Position numbers and translations under genes: made by a program. This document shows positions 44,911 to 53,880 of a DNA stretch of 64,000 nt, in pieces; the stretch's first letter is position 1, and each line of letters begins with the position of its first letter. A model generated the notes under the pieces. The model saw only the letters and a program-made list of their open reading frames with translations, was not told where the DNA came from and did no database searches. The stretch lies in contig NZ_CP046172.1 in assembly GCF_011801145.1 (NCBI RefSeq), forward strand, positions 8,618,001 through 8,682,000. Direction: 5' to 3'. This stretch comes from Nocardia arthritidis. GTDB lineage: Bacteria; Actinomycetota; Actinomycetes; Mycobacteriales; Mycobacteriaceae.

Positions 44911-45618
44911 GTGTCCAGATTCGCCCCGGCCACCGCGATCGCCGCCGCCTTGATCACCGCCGCCGTCGGTTTCGGCGCGGGCACCGCACCGGCCGCATCC
45001 GCCGAACCGGCACCGGTCGGCTACACCGCGACCACCGGCGCCGAATCCACCACCATCACCGTCGATTCCGGCACGCTATCCGTCGCGGACGGCGCGTTCA
45101 CCATCAAGGCGCCGGACGGCACCGTGCTGGCCGGAACCGAATTATCTTTCCGCATAGACGATTTCGTCTTCCCGATCGCGGCCGAAATATCCGGCGACAC
45201 CGCCGTCCTCACTCCGCAACTCGATCCGGCGAAGGCACTGTACGAGCCGGTCGCCCTGCCGTACGAGGATCAGGCCGGATGGCGCACCCCGTACGACCGG
45301 GAGCAGGCGGCCTGGGCCCGAATGGCCGGCACCATCGGCCTCGGCGTGAGCGTCGGCGCCATCGTCGGCGGTATCGGCGGCGCGGCGGTCGGCTGCGCGC
45401 TCGGCGCGATCACGGCGGGCACCGTCGCCGCCGCCACCCTCGTCGGACTGTTCGGCCCATTCCTCCCGGCCGCGGCCGTCGGCTGCCTCGGCGGCGTCGC
45501 CGCGCTCGGCGCACTGGGCACGGTAGCGGGCCAGCTGTTCATCGCCGCGCCGATAGCCATCGCCGCCGCCGCACAGTACTTCATCACCATCAACCAGCCA
45601 TTCGATCCCGCGAAGTAG
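44911..45618 (+). CDS. Exported protein with glycine-rich hydrophobic C-terminus
   Basis: A 235-residue protein: signal peptide (ATAIAAALITAAVGFGAGTAPAASA), a small beta domain (TTITVDSGTLSVADGAFTIKAPDG), then two long Gly/Ala-rich hydrophobic stretches (LGVSVGAIVGGIGGAAVGCALGAITAG and a second) that could span the membrane. The GTG at 44911 with GAGGAA upstream is chosen over ATG 44887. Proteins of this build are common in Nocardia; function unknown. Confidence 0.65.
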   Translation: MSRFAPATAIAAALITAAVGFGAGTAPAASAEPAPVGYTATTGAESTTITVDSGTLSVADGAFTIKAPDGTVLAGTELSFRIDDFVFPIAAEISGDTAVLTPQLDPAKALYEPVALPYEDQAGWRTPYDREQAAWARMAGTIGLGVSVGAIVGGIGGAAVGCALGAITAGTVAAATLVGLFGPFLPAAAVGCLGGVAALGALGTVAGQLFIAAPIAIAAAAQYFITINQPFDPAK

Positions 45619-45624
45619 CTCGAT

Positions 45625-45643
45625 GCCGACGAACATCGTCGGC
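45625..45643 (+). terminator. Short hairpin after the exported protein gene
   Basis: GCCGACGA and TCGTCGGC pair perfectly around a 3-nt loop, six bases past the stop at 45618. A short but stable terminator candidate. Confidence 0.5.
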
Positions 45644-45810
45644 TCTCGACGGGTGTCAAGATGCCGCAAGGAACCCAGGGGTCCAGCGGTATGCCGAAGC
45701 TAAGGTGAACGTTGCGGACGTTACGTGGGGTGTAATGGCCTCGGGCGGTCCGGGACCCGCACTACTGGAAGCTTTCGGCAACGAGGGACCATCCCTAGGA
45801 GACCTGAGCG

Positions 45811-45939
45811 ATGAGCGCGGCATATGCCGGGGTACCGAGCTACACCCACACCGCCATCTGGATCGGCAGCGGCATCTTCCTGATAGTCCTGGTGGCCCTG
45901 GTGATCTGGGTGGTGATCACCGGTCGCCGCGGGCGGTAA
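45811..45939 (+). CDS. 42-residue single-pass membrane protein
   Basis: A very small gene: ATG at 45811, AGGAGA eight bases upstream, stop at 45937-45939. The peptide begins MSAAYAGVPSYTHTA, continues with one strongly hydrophobic helix and ends in a basic TGRRGR tail, so it is inserted with the tail in the cytoplasm. It is convergent with the NRAMP-family gene, with seven bases between the stops. Function unknown; a small regulator of a neighbouring transporter is a guess. Confidence 0.6.
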   Translation: MSAAYAGVPSYTHTAIWIGSGIFLIVLVALVIWVVITGRRGR

Positions 45940-45946
45940 ACCGGAT

Positions 45947-47749
45947 TCAGCCGCGGCCGAGCTGAATCGCCTTGACCACCAACAGGATCGCGCCGATGAC
46001 CAGGTAGCCGCGCAAGGCCAGCATGCCGAGTTTCGTTCCGGCCGACCAGGTCACGGGTTCCAGCAGGGTCAGCGGCGGCATTCGCCAGCGGTTCTTCTCG
46101 GCCTCGTCGACCTTCGGGGCCGGTGGCGGCGCGGGTGAACGACGTTGCAGGTAACGCAGTATCGCGACGGTCACCGCCGCGAGCGCCACCAGCGCCACCG
46201 CCAGATATTCGGCGGTGCGCACCACGTCCAGATCCGGGAAAAGCGTGGTGGCCATGAGAATTCCGGACAGCAGGAGCAGCACGCCGACGATCACCCCGGC
46301 CACCACGTTCAGCCAGGTCCGGTTCACCCACGGCCCGAGGACCTGCGGGTCGTTGCAGAGCAGCAGCAGGAAGACGCTCGCGCTCGGCAGCAGCAGCCCG
46401 GCCAGCGCCTGCACGGCCGTGGTGATCAAACCGAGTGGTGCGCCCGGAATCAGCACGATCACCGCGGCGACGATCACCATGGCGGTATAGGACAGGTAGA
46501 ACTGCTTGGCGTCGCGGAAGCCGCGATGCAGCGAATGTTTGATGCCGAAGACGTCACCGAAGGCATAGCTGGTGGCCAGGGTGACGGCGGCGGCGCCGAT
46601 GATCGACGCGTCCAGCAGCACGATGGCGAATATCGAGCCGAGCGCCCGGTGCGCATCGCCGAGCAGATGCGCGATATCGCCCGCGTCCACGTATTTCCCG
46701 ACCGTGCCGGTGGCGTTGGCCGCGTAGTCGGCGGTCATCAGGATCGCGGCGGCGCCGATCACGACGACGAAGGCGCCCAGCGTGGTGTCGGCTCGCTCGT
46801 AGCCGATGAACCGCGGAGTGATGCGCTTGTCGACGATATTGGACTGTTGGAAGAACAGCTGCCACGGCGCGACGGTGGTGCCGACCATGGCGATGATCAG
46901 CAGCACGGCATCGGAGGTGACGTCGCCCGAAATGCCCGGCACCACGAAATCCTTTGCGGCACGGCCCCAGTCGGGATGCGACAGCAGCAGCATCGGGATC
47001 TGCAGCAGGGTGACGGCGATGAAGACGAACATCGCCCGCTCCCAGCGCCGGAAGCTGCCGGTGGCCATGATGACGACCAGAACCACCGCGGCGATAGGCA
47101 CCACGACGTACCGTGAAATACCGAAATACGCTGCGGCCAGGCTGATTCCGATGAATTCGGTGACGATGGTGAGGAAGTTCAGCACGAACAGATCGCCCAC
47201 GGAGAACCAGCCCCAACCGCGCCCGAAGCGTTCGTTGATGAGCCGGGCATGTCCGACGCCGGTGACCGCGCCGAGCCGCACCACCATTTCCTGATTCACG
47301 ATCAGCACCGGAATCAGCAACAGCAGCACCCACAGCAGGCTGTAACCGTAGTTCTGCCCGGCTTGGGCGTAGATGGCGACGCCACCGGCGTCGTTGTCGC
47401 CGACCATGACGATGAGGCCCGGGCCCACGATGGCCAGCAATGTGAGCAGCCGGGTGCGGAAGGTGCGCGGATGATCGGTGTCGGTGAGCCTGATCTTGCC
47501 GAGAGCGCCTTCGATATCGCCCAGATGCGCCGAATCCAACACCGCGGAACCATGTTTCGCCAAGGTCACGCGAATCGGCCGCTCGCCGTGACCTTCCGGC
47601 CGCTTCTGAGCCGATGGCGCGGACCCGGCGGACTTCTCGGCGACCCGCGGTCCGATCGCCGATTCCATTGCCGCGGAGCGGTTTCCGGCTTTCCGCAGGT
47701 CGATAGCGGATTCCGGTGCCGTGGAACGACTTTCGGGTGTGTTCGTCAC
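45947..47749 (-). CDS. NRAMP-family divalent metal transporter, NRMT-like
   Basis: A 600-residue protein with a ~95-residue hydrophilic N-terminus and about eleven transmembrane helices. The TM1 metal motif reads GDNDAGG where manganese/iron NRAMPs have DPGN, and TM6 reads GTTVAPWQLFFQQS where they have MPHN; the metal-binding Met is thus Ala and the Asn is Gly. Loss of the soft Met ligand is the change described for NRAMP-related magnesium transporters. The GTG at 47749 overlaps the upstream MgtE_N-CBS stop by four bases (GTGA). Magnesium transport is the preferred reading but is inferred. Confidence 0.85.
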   Translation of the reverse strand: MTNTPESRSTAPESAIDLRKAGNRSAAMESAIGPRVAEKSAGSAPSAQKRPEGHGERPIRVTLAKHGSAVLDSAHLGDIEGALGKIRLTDTDHPRTFRTRLLTLLAIVGPGLIVMVGDNDAGGVAIYAQAGQNYGYSLLWVLLLLIPVLIVNQEMVVRLGAVTGVGHARLINERFGRGWGWFSVGDLFVLNFLTIVTEFIGISLAAAYFGISRYVVVPIAAVVLVVIMATGSFRRWERAMFVFIAVTLLQIPMLLLSHPDWGRAAKDFVVPGISGDVTSDAVLLIIAMVGTTVAPWQLFFQQSNIVDKRITPRFIGYERADTTLGAFVVVIGAAAILMTADYAANATGTVGKYVDAGDIAHLLGDAHRALGSIFAIVLLDASIIGAAAVTLATSYAFGDVFGIKHSLHRGFRDAKQFYLSYTAMVIVAAVIVLIPGAPLGLITTAVQALAGLLLPSASVFLLLLCNDPQVLGPWVNRTWLNVVAGVIVGVLLLLSGILMATTLFPDLDVVRTAEYLAVALVALAAVTVAILRYLQRRSPAPPPAPKVDEAEKNRWRMPPLTLLEPVTWSAGTKLGMLALRGYLVIGAILLVVKAIQLGRG

Positions 47750-49056
47750 GGTTGGGTCACGCCGTCCTGCTCGGGCCCTTCGCGCACCGGCCGAGGCGCG
47801 GGCTCACGCCGCCGCCAGTCCTCGGGAATGACCTCCTCCAGCACGTCGTCGACGGTGACGACGCCGAGCACCAGATCCGCCTCGTCGACGACGGGCACCA
47901 GGTAGAGGTTGTAATCGGCCATCAGCAGCGCGATATCGGTGATATCGGCCTCCGCCGCGACGCGCACCGGATCGCGATCCATGATGTCGGCGACCCGGCC
48001 CGCCGGGTCCGCCTGCAAGAGCGTGATCGCCGAGACCACACCCGCCAACCGGCCCCCGTCGAGCACATGCATCTTCAGCAACGCCTCCGGTTGCAGGCCA
48101 CGCGCCGCCGAGATCACCGATAAAGCCTGTGCCACAGTGGAATCCAATGGGCACGAGACGAAATCGACGTTCATCAGCCCACCGGCGCTCTCGGGGTTGA
48201 AACCCATCAGCGTGATGACCTTGGTCCGCTGCCCGGCCGGCATCAGCTCCAGCACCCGGCGGCGGCGCGACTGCCGCAGCTCCATGATCGAATCGGCCGC
48301 ATCGTCGGCGCGCATGCGCCCGAGCAGGGCCGCGACCTCGTCATCGGGCATATCGTTCAGCAACCGGCTCGACTCGTCGGAATCCAGTTCCTCGAAGACA
48401 TCGGCCTCCAGTTCCGGATCGCCGTGCACCTGATCGAGAATTTCGCCGCGCTCATGCTTGTCGGCATCCTCCAGCAGATCGGCGATTTGGGCGGGTTTGA
48501 GCCCACGCAACCGGGCGCTGATACCGCGCGCGGTCAGCGATTGGCTGTGGCCGATGAGCGGTTCGAACGACTTCCAATCCCGGGACGCATGCCCGCCCGC
48601 GGATTTGAGCAGCCCGAACAGGCGGGCCGGACGGCGGGTGTCCAGGCGGGCCACCACCCAGCCGCCGGCGGTCTCGTCGAGCTCGACATCGTAGGCGCGC
48701 ACCAGTTCCGCGGCCGCGACATCGATGAGCCGGTGGCCGAGGATATCCGCCTTCAGCAGCACCTCACCCTCCCGGCGTTCGAACGAACGTAGGTCGATCT
48801 TGTTGACCGACAACACGATTCGATCGACGCAGAACTCGCCGATATGCTTTGCCGAGACGAAGACGTCGCGCCCGCCGACGCCGACGACCACACCGGTGAT
48901 CGGCGGATAGGCGCCGCCGCCGGACAGTCGCACGATCAAATCGTCGACGCGCCCGATGGATTCCCCGGAACCGGCCACCACCGGAGTCTTGAGCACCTGC
49001 GAAAGATGAATTGTCGCAGCCGATTCCGGCAACAACCGCGATGCCGACTCACTCAT
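47746..49056 (-). CDS. Soluble MgtE_N-CBS protein with N-terminal PRC-barrel-like region
   Basis: A 436-residue protein. Residues ~20-170 look PRC-barrel-like (GESIGRVDDLIVRLSG, DVFVSAKHIGEF). Residues ~190-300 match the MgtE N-domain of superhelical repeats (LRGLKPAQIADLLEDADKHERGEILDQV, DMPDDEVAALLGRMRADDAAD). Two CBS domains follow (STVAQALSVIS, ALLMADYNLYLVPVVDEADLVLGVVTVDDVLEEV). The MgtE channel helices are absent. In MgtE these cytosolic parts sense magnesium, so this protein likely gates or regulates the NRAMP-type transporter encoded next in the operon. Confidence 0.87.
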   Translation of the reverse strand: MSESASRLLPESAATIHLSQVLKTPVVAGSGESIGRVDDLIVRLSGGGAYPPITGVVVGVGGRDVFVSAKHIGEFCVDRIVLSVNKIDLRSFERREGEVLLKADILGHRLIDVAAAELVRAYDVELDETAGGWVVARLDTRRPARLFGLLKSAGGHASRDWKSFEPLIGHSQSLTARGISARLRGLKPAQIADLLEDADKHERGEILDQVHGDPELEADVFEELDSDESSRLLNDMPDDEVAALLGRMRADDAADSIMELRQSRRRRVLELMPAGQRTKVITLMGFNPESAGGLMNVDFVSCPLDSTVAQALSVISAARGLQPEALLKMHVLDGGRLAGVVSAITLLQADPAGRVADIMDRDPVRVAAEADITDIALLMADYNLYLVPVVDEADLVLGVVTVDDVLEEVIPEDWRRREPAPRPVREGPEQDGVTQP

Positions 49057-49181
49057 GCGCGCTCCTGTCTCGGCGTCACCGGCAAACGGCGGCAACGGCC
49101 ACCATGCACCCTGACCAGTGCTATCACACGAACGATGTCTCAACAGCGGATTTCGGACAGGAGAACGGGAACCGCGAGCCG

Positions 49182-49457
49182 TCAACCGGATCGCGTCGAC
49201 ACCCGGCGGGCGATGCCGCTGATCGCGCACACCACGACTCGATAGACGAGTACCGCGGGCACGATCACCAGCACCACCATCCGCAACGTCACCAGCACGA
49301 CGGTGACGGTCAGGTAGGCGAAACCCAGACCGTCCGGCGAACCGAACCCGTGCCGCTCCGACAACACCGTCAAGGCCGGATGCAGGGCGAGGTACAACGC
49401 GACCGGGATCAGCGGGACGCGGACGAGCCGCCATCCGGCGAGCAGCCACGGTTTCAT
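49182..49457 (-). CDS. Small membrane protein, two predicted helices
   Basis: A 91-residue protein with two hydrophobic segments (LVRVPLIPVALYLAL and LTVTVVLVTLRMVVLVIVPAVLVYRV). Its ATG overlaps the stop of the upstream gene (ATGA), so the pair are translated together. Function unknown. Confidence 0.6.
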   Translation of the reverse strand: MKPWLLAGWRLVRVPLIPVALYLALHPALTVLSERHGFGSPDGLGFAYLTVTVVLVTLRMVVLVIVPAVLVYRVVVCAISGIARRVSTRSG

Positions 49458-50617
49458 CGCGCCAGCTCCGGTCCCGAGGTGAGGAATGCGAGCAGTAGCG
49501 CATTGCCGATCGCTCCCCCGGTCGCGAAGCGCAGGCGGGTCCCGCTCCGCAGTGGCAGACCGGCGAGGTCGACGGTGCGAAACAGGCGGGTGAACACGTC
49601 GCGGTGACCGAAGGCGCGGGCCGGCGCGAGCGCGAAACCGGTTGCCGAGACCGATATTCCGAGTATCACGGGACCGCTGTCGATATCCCCCGCACCATCG
49701 GAACCTGGCCCGTACTCGTGTATCGCGCTGAAGCCGAGGATATTTCGCTCCTGACCGAACAGCCCGTTCGCCAACTCCTCGGCGAGCGCCCGATCCGCGA
49801 AACCGGCGAAGTAGGCCGCCAGCCCGGTGCCGGAGGCGCGCGGGGCGTCGTGCGTCCGCCCGTCGACACCCATGCGCTGCAACACCAGCCCGGTGTCCCG
49901 ATCGATCTGTACCGCACGCACCTGCCGTGCCCAGTGCGCGAGCACCGCGGTGTGGTCGACGCCGGTCGCGCGGCCGTGCACCGCGATCGCGGCGGCCACG
50001 GCCGCCACATCGGTGGGATAGGCCTCGCCGGGGAAGGTGTCGATCAGCGCGGTCGGCGAGGCGAGCAGCCGCCGCTGAAAGGCGGCGATCAGCGCATCGT
50101 GCCGGACCGCGAGATCGGGCGGGAACGCCGGATCGACCAGGCGCGCCATCCCGAGCGCGAGCGCGGGATAGGAGAGGTAGGCGTGTCCGTGCGGACTGTC
50201 CGGATCCGCCAACCCGTCCTCGCCGTGCCAGGCCGCCGTGAACTCGGCACGCATTTGCGGCAGCAGACTCTTGGCCGCCGCGCGAGTCACCATGGGGGCG
50301 TAGCGTTCTCGCCATTCGGGGTGGGCGAGACACACTTGGGCCAGTCCGAGCGCCGTCATCTGGTGTGCGAGCAGGCCCCACATGCCCGCGACCGCATCGC
50401 CCGAGCCGCTGGCACGCCGATCGTCGTCGGCGGCCTCGAAGGCCACCAACTCCTCGGCGAGCCCGTGCACCCGCGCCGGATCCCCGCGAAACCACGCGTC
50501 CGCGTCGCGACCGCACCACCAGCTCGGCAGTAATGCCGCGACCGACGCCGCGACCACGATGCCGAGCACGACCGCGAGACGAAACCTGCGACGCACCGGA
50601 CCGGTCGAACTCCCCAT
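49454..50617 (-). CDS. Membrane-anchored protein, probable alpha/alpha barrel
   Basis: A 387-residue protein with an N-terminal anchor or signal (FRLAVVLGIVVAASVAALLPSWW) and a long extracytoplasmic domain. Helical segments such as GHAYLSYPALALGMARLVDP, GEAYPTDVAAVAAAIAVHG and TGLVLQRMGVDGRTHDAPRASGTGLAAYF recall the alpha/alpha barrels of some polysaccharide or terpene enzymes, but no catalytic motif is certain. The ATG at 50617 puts the anchor at the N-terminus. Coupled to the small membrane protein that follows. Confidence 0.65.
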   Translation of the reverse strand: MGSSTGPVRRRFRLAVVLGIVVAASVAALLPSWWCGRDADAWFRGDPARVHGLAEELVAFEAADDDRRASGSGDAVAGMWGLLAHQMTALGLAQVCLAHPEWRERYAPMVTRAAAKSLLPQMRAEFTAAWHGEDGLADPDSPHGHAYLSYPALALGMARLVDPAFPPDLAVRHDALIAAFQRRLLASPTALIDTFPGEAYPTDVAAVAAAIAVHGRATGVDHTAVLAHWARQVRAVQIDRDTGLVLQRMGVDGRTHDAPRASGTGLAAYFAGFADRALAEELANGLFGQERNILGFSAIHEYGPGSDGAGDIDSGPVILGISVSATGFALAPARAFGHRDVFTRLFRTVDLAGLPLRSGTRLRFATGGAIGNALLLAFLTSGPELAR

Positions 50618-50738
50618 GATCCGAACGTACCGTTCGCGGCGGTACGGCGAGTTCCGTGGCGGCGCAACACGCTTCAACAGAGACCGAGCGGTCCGGATAT
50701 CCCTTGCGTCGCCATCGACTCACGACAAGGCTGGGACC

Positions 50739-51311
50739 ATGTCATCCTATGAATCCATCCGTCGGGTCGTCACCGGCCACGACAGCACCGGTAAAGCCGT
50801 CGTGGTCGCCGACGAGCGGGTGCCATCCGTCGCACCACCGGAATTCGGTGGGCGATGGGCGGTTTGGGCGGCCGACGCCCTCGTGTCCCTGCCGAACAAC
50901 GGCGCCGCACCGAAGGTGAGCGAGGCACAGGTCCCGCCGCCGGGCGGCATCAAAGTGCTGAAGCTGGCCTTCCCGCCGAAATACAATCCGGACGCATTGC
51001 TCGAAACGACCGACCTCCTCGAACCGGAAACCCTGACCCGGGCCGGCTTCCTCGCCGACCCCAACCCGCCCGGCAGCTACGGCTCACTGCCCGGCGTCGC
51101 GGGCATGCATGCCACCGCGACCGTCGACTGTGTGCTGCAGCTATCCGGCGAATCCGTATTCATATTGGAAGACAACGAGATTCGGCTGAAGCCTGGCGAC
51201 TGGCTGGTGATCAACGGCGTTGTGCACAGCTGGCGCAACGACGGCGACGAACCCGCGGTGCTCATGGGCATCATGATCGGTGCGGAGCACAGCGGTATCC
51301 CTGAGCGTTAG
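50739..51311 (+). CDS. Cupin-domain protein
   Basis: A 190-residue protein with a C-terminal cupin: GMHATATVDCVLQLSGESVFILEDNEIRLKPGDWLVINGVVHSWRNDGDEP. The second motif (GDWLVINGVVHSWRN) is well conserved with one metal histidine; the first lacks the usual HxH pair, so metal binding may be reduced. The N-terminal half (VVADERVPSVAPPEFGGRWAVWAAD) matches cupin proteins annotated for small carboxylate or ester substrates. Function uncertain. Confidence 0.75.
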   Translation: MSSYESIRRVVTGHDSTGKAVVVADERVPSVAPPEFGGRWAVWAADALVSLPNNGAAPKVSEAQVPPPGGIKVLKLAFPPKYNPDALLETTDLLEPETLTRAGFLADPNPPGSYGSLPGVAGMHATATVDCVLQLSGESVFILEDNEIRLKPGDWLVINGVVHSWRNDGDEPAVLMGIMIGAEHSGIPER

Positions 51312-51342
51312 CTTGGACCGAACCCGTTGGCGGACAAGGAAT

Positions 51343-52086
51343 TCAGCCGACGGTGCCGCCATACCAGGTGGGCAGCGGGCGCGCCCCGATGGCGACCTGG
51401 TGGGCGGCCGCGGCGAGCAGGCGAGTGGAATCCAGTGTGGGCAAAGGCGATACGTCCGGCGTCACCAACAGCGGGATCTCGGTACAGACCAGCGCGACGG
51501 CGTCGCAGCCGATACCGCGCAGGCGGTTGATGATATCGAGGTAGCGCTGCCGGGATTCGTCCGTGAACACCCCCTCGCACAGTTCGCCGAAGATGATGTC
51601 GTCGATGATGCGGCGCTCGTCGGCGTCCGGGATCTCGGCATCGATTCCCTTGGCCGCCAAGACCCGCGGGTAGATCGGACCGGTCATCGTGTACTTCGTC
51701 CCCAACACCCCGACTCGCCGATATCCTTGCGCCGCAGCCTTTTCCGCGACGATCTCGGCGATGTGCAGACCCGGCAGGGCAAGGTCTTCGCCATCGGATT
51801 CCAGCGCCATATGCGCGGTATTGTCGGGGCAGACGAAGAATTCGGCGCCCGCGTGGGCGAGGCGATCCGCACTGGTGGCCAAGATCTTTCGGATCACGCC
51901 GTACTCGCCCTCCTCCCATGCGGGCATGCTGCGGCCCATCGCGATGCAATCCAAGGTCACATCGGCGTGCTCGTGGGCGCCGAGATCGCGGGCGCCCTCC
52001 TGCGCCAGCGTCCGCAGGCAGAGCGACGCGCCTTCGACACTGTGCGCCAAAATCCCGACATGCCTCATCGTCTGATGTCGATCCAT
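51343..52086 (-). CDS. Aspartate/glutamate racemase-family protein
   Basis: A 247-residue protein with the two catalytic cysteines of PLP-independent racemases in FFVCPDNTAH and ALVCTEIPLL, and GVLGTKYTMTGPIY between them. It most likely racemises aspartate or a related amino acid, supplying D-amino acids. ATG 52086 is used; ATG 52068 is an alternative closer to the conserved MRHVGIL start. Convergent with the cupin gene. Confidence 0.85.
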   Translation of the reverse strand: MDRHQTMRHVGILAHSVEGASLCLRTLAQEGARDLGAHEHADVTLDCIAMGRSMPAWEEGEYGVIRKILATSADRLAHAGAEFFVCPDNTAHMALESDGEDLALPGLHIAEIVAEKAAAQGYRRVGVLGTKYTMTGPIYPRVLAAKGIDAEIPDADERRIIDDIIFGELCEGVFTDESRQRYLDIINRLRGIGCDAVALVCTEIPLLVTPDVSPLPTLDSTRLLAAAAHQVAIGARPLPTWYGGTVG

Positions 52087-52152
52087 GCCGTCCATTTTCG
52101 GTGAAGACGATCCATCCCGAATCATTTCGACGAGACCGGTCCGTATCTTCGC

Positions 52153-53016
52153 TCAGACCGGATCCGGCAGGTGGATCGCGGCCAGTTCGGCCGGGTCGAT
52201 AACGATGCGGATGGCGGTGATCCGGCTTTCGGCGACGGTGAATGCGATGACGGAGCGGGGAGTTCCGTCGGGACGCCACGACATGTAGCCGGGCAGACCG
52301 TTGACCAGCACCGGCCGGTAGCTGGCGACCTCGCCGGAGAATGTCCGAGCGCCCGCGGCGACCTCGGTGGCGCCGAGCACGACCACCACGCCGTCGGGCG
52401 TGTCGACGGTCAGCTTCACATTCGGGTCGAGGACGCGCAGCAGCGCTTCGAAATCGCCGCCGAGGGCGGCGGTGTGGAAGGCCCGCACCACCTCTCGGCG
52501 CGCACGGCCCACCGGCCGGTCCGTGGCTCGGACCTTGCCGCGCGCCCGGCTGGCGATCATCTTGGCGGCATCGGCGGATTTGCCCAGGATCTGGCCGATT
52601 TCCCGGAACGACACCGCGAATATGTCGTGCAGGACGAACGCCAGGCGCTCGCTCGGAGTGAGCGAATCGAGCACGACGAGCAGGGCGATGCCGACCGAAT
52701 CGGCCAGCCCCACTTGCTCTTCCGGCGTCGGATCGTCATCGGGTACCACCGAAAGCCCTTGCTCGTGTGGCGTTTCGGGGTGGGCCTGGCGGGATCGCAA
52801 CAGGTCCAGGCTGATTCGGCCGACCACGGTGGTCAGCCAGCCCGTCAGGTTGTCGATGGCCGCCGTGTCCTGACCGATCAGGCGCATCCATGCCTCCTGA
52901 ACCACGTCCTCGGCGTCGGCGTGCGAGCCCAGCACGCGGTACGCGACGGCGCACAGCCGGGCGCGCTGGGCTTCGAACGCCGCGGTGACGCGGTCCGATG
53001 GGTCGGCGGTCAGCAT
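52153..53016 (-). CDS. ECF sigma factor with C-terminal SnoaL-like domain (SigJ-type)
   Basis: A 287-residue sigma factor. Region 2 (RLCAVAYRVLGSHADAEDVVQEAWMR, TGWLTTVVGRISLDLLRSR) and region 4 (SLTPSERLAFVLHDIFAVSFREIGQILGKSADAAKMIASRAR) are clear, followed by an NTF2/SnoaL domain (VRAFHTAALGGDFEALLRVLDPNVKLTVD). This is the ECF41/SigJ build, in which the tail regulates activity in place of a separate anti-sigma factor. No typical ECF41 partner enzyme is obvious; the racemase is the neighbour. Confidence 0.9.
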   Translation of the reverse strand: MLTADPSDRVTAAFEAQRARLCAVAYRVLGSHADAEDVVQEAWMRLIGQDTAAIDNLTGWLTTVVGRISLDLLRSRQAHPETPHEQGLSVVPDDDPTPEEQVGLADSVGIALLVVLDSLTPSERLAFVLHDIFAVSFREIGQILGKSADAAKMIASRARGKVRATDRPVGRARREVVRAFHTAALGGDFEALLRVLDPNVKLTVDTPDGVVVVLGATEVAAGARTFSGEVASYRPVLVNGLPGYMSWRPDGTPRSVIAFTVAESRITAIRIVIDPAELAAIHLPDPV

Positions 53017-53185
53017 TCCGTATCTCCAATCGTCGGCGCGACGATGCACTCGGTCGCCACACCTATGACGAATGCCGACGGAGAAAGGTAACAAGACCAC
53101 CGCGGCCGATCCCGGAAAACCGGCCCGCCGAACCACTTCCGGCTGCCACCATCTGGAATCGACCGCCTACCATCGGGAGCTCACC

Positions 53186-53395
53186 ATGCCTGTAGACCCC
53201 ACCGATCCGGACACCTTCGAAGACGAACCGGAACTCGACATCGAGACGCCCGAAGCCGATGCCGCCGAACAACACGCGGACCTCGCACCGCACGGGGACG
53301 ACGCACTGACGTCGGCCGATCCCGAGGCCGCCGACGAGGCGGATCTTGCGGAGCAGGCACGGGTCGTCGACATCGACGAGGACGACTACCGCTGA
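53186..53395 (+). CDS. Small highly acidic protein
   Basis: A 69-residue protein made largely of Asp, Glu and Ala (PDTFEDEPELDIETPEADAAE), predicted disordered. GGGAG lies before the ATG at 53186. Similar short acidic proteins occur in actinobacteria without known role. Confidence 0.55.
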   Translation: MPVDPTDPDTFEDEPELDIETPEADAAEQHADLAPHGDDALTSADPEAADEADLAEQARVVDIDEDDYR

Positions 53396-53479
53396 CCCGC
53401 TTGTCGAGTTCGCCCCTCCCACGGCCTATTCCGCCTTCAGCCTTGACGTCTGATTCCGAGGTTGAGGCTGGAGTTCGAC

Positions 53480-53830
53480 TCAGGAGGGGTTGAAGATCCC
53501 GAAACCGCTGATGGTGTCACCGAACCAGCAAGTCTCGCTTTGCGTGTAGATGGTTCCGGGCCCCGATCCCGAGGCGATTGGGGTAGTGCCACCGCCGCCG
53601 CGTGGGCAGTCGATCTCAACCTGGTACTTGACGTACTCGCCGGCGGCTGCGGTGCACCAGCCCCAGTAGGTGCTGCCGCTGCCGCCATTCGAATAGCCGG
53701 CATTGACTCCCTCGTTGCAGAACACCCTTGTCTCCGCGTGGGCCACACTGGCGGGGATTACCGCCGTCCCCGCCGCCAGAGCCGCGGAAAGGGCTGCGAT
53801 CAGGACGGGACGTGTCAGGAAACTGTGCAT
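53480..53830 (-). CDS. Secreted four-cysteine protein, paralogue 1
   Basis: A 116-residue protein with a Sec signal (PVLIAALSAALAAGTAVIPASVAHA) and a mature part of about 85 residues with four cysteines: VFCNEG, WGWCTA, EIDCPR, SETCWF. It shares NAGYSNGGSG, WGWC and ASGSG-type segments with the neighbouring gene. No enzyme motif. Two disulfides are likely outside the cell. Confidence 0.75.
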   Translation of the reverse strand: MHSFLTRPVLIAALSAALAAGTAVIPASVAHAETRVFCNEGVNAGYSNGGSGSTYWGWCTAAAGEYVKYQVEIDCPRGGGGTTPIASGSGPGTIYTQSETCWFGDTISGFGIFNPS

Positions 53831-53880
53831 CGAAGTAATCCTCCGATCGATATGAAGATATCCGGACCACAACTGGCCGG

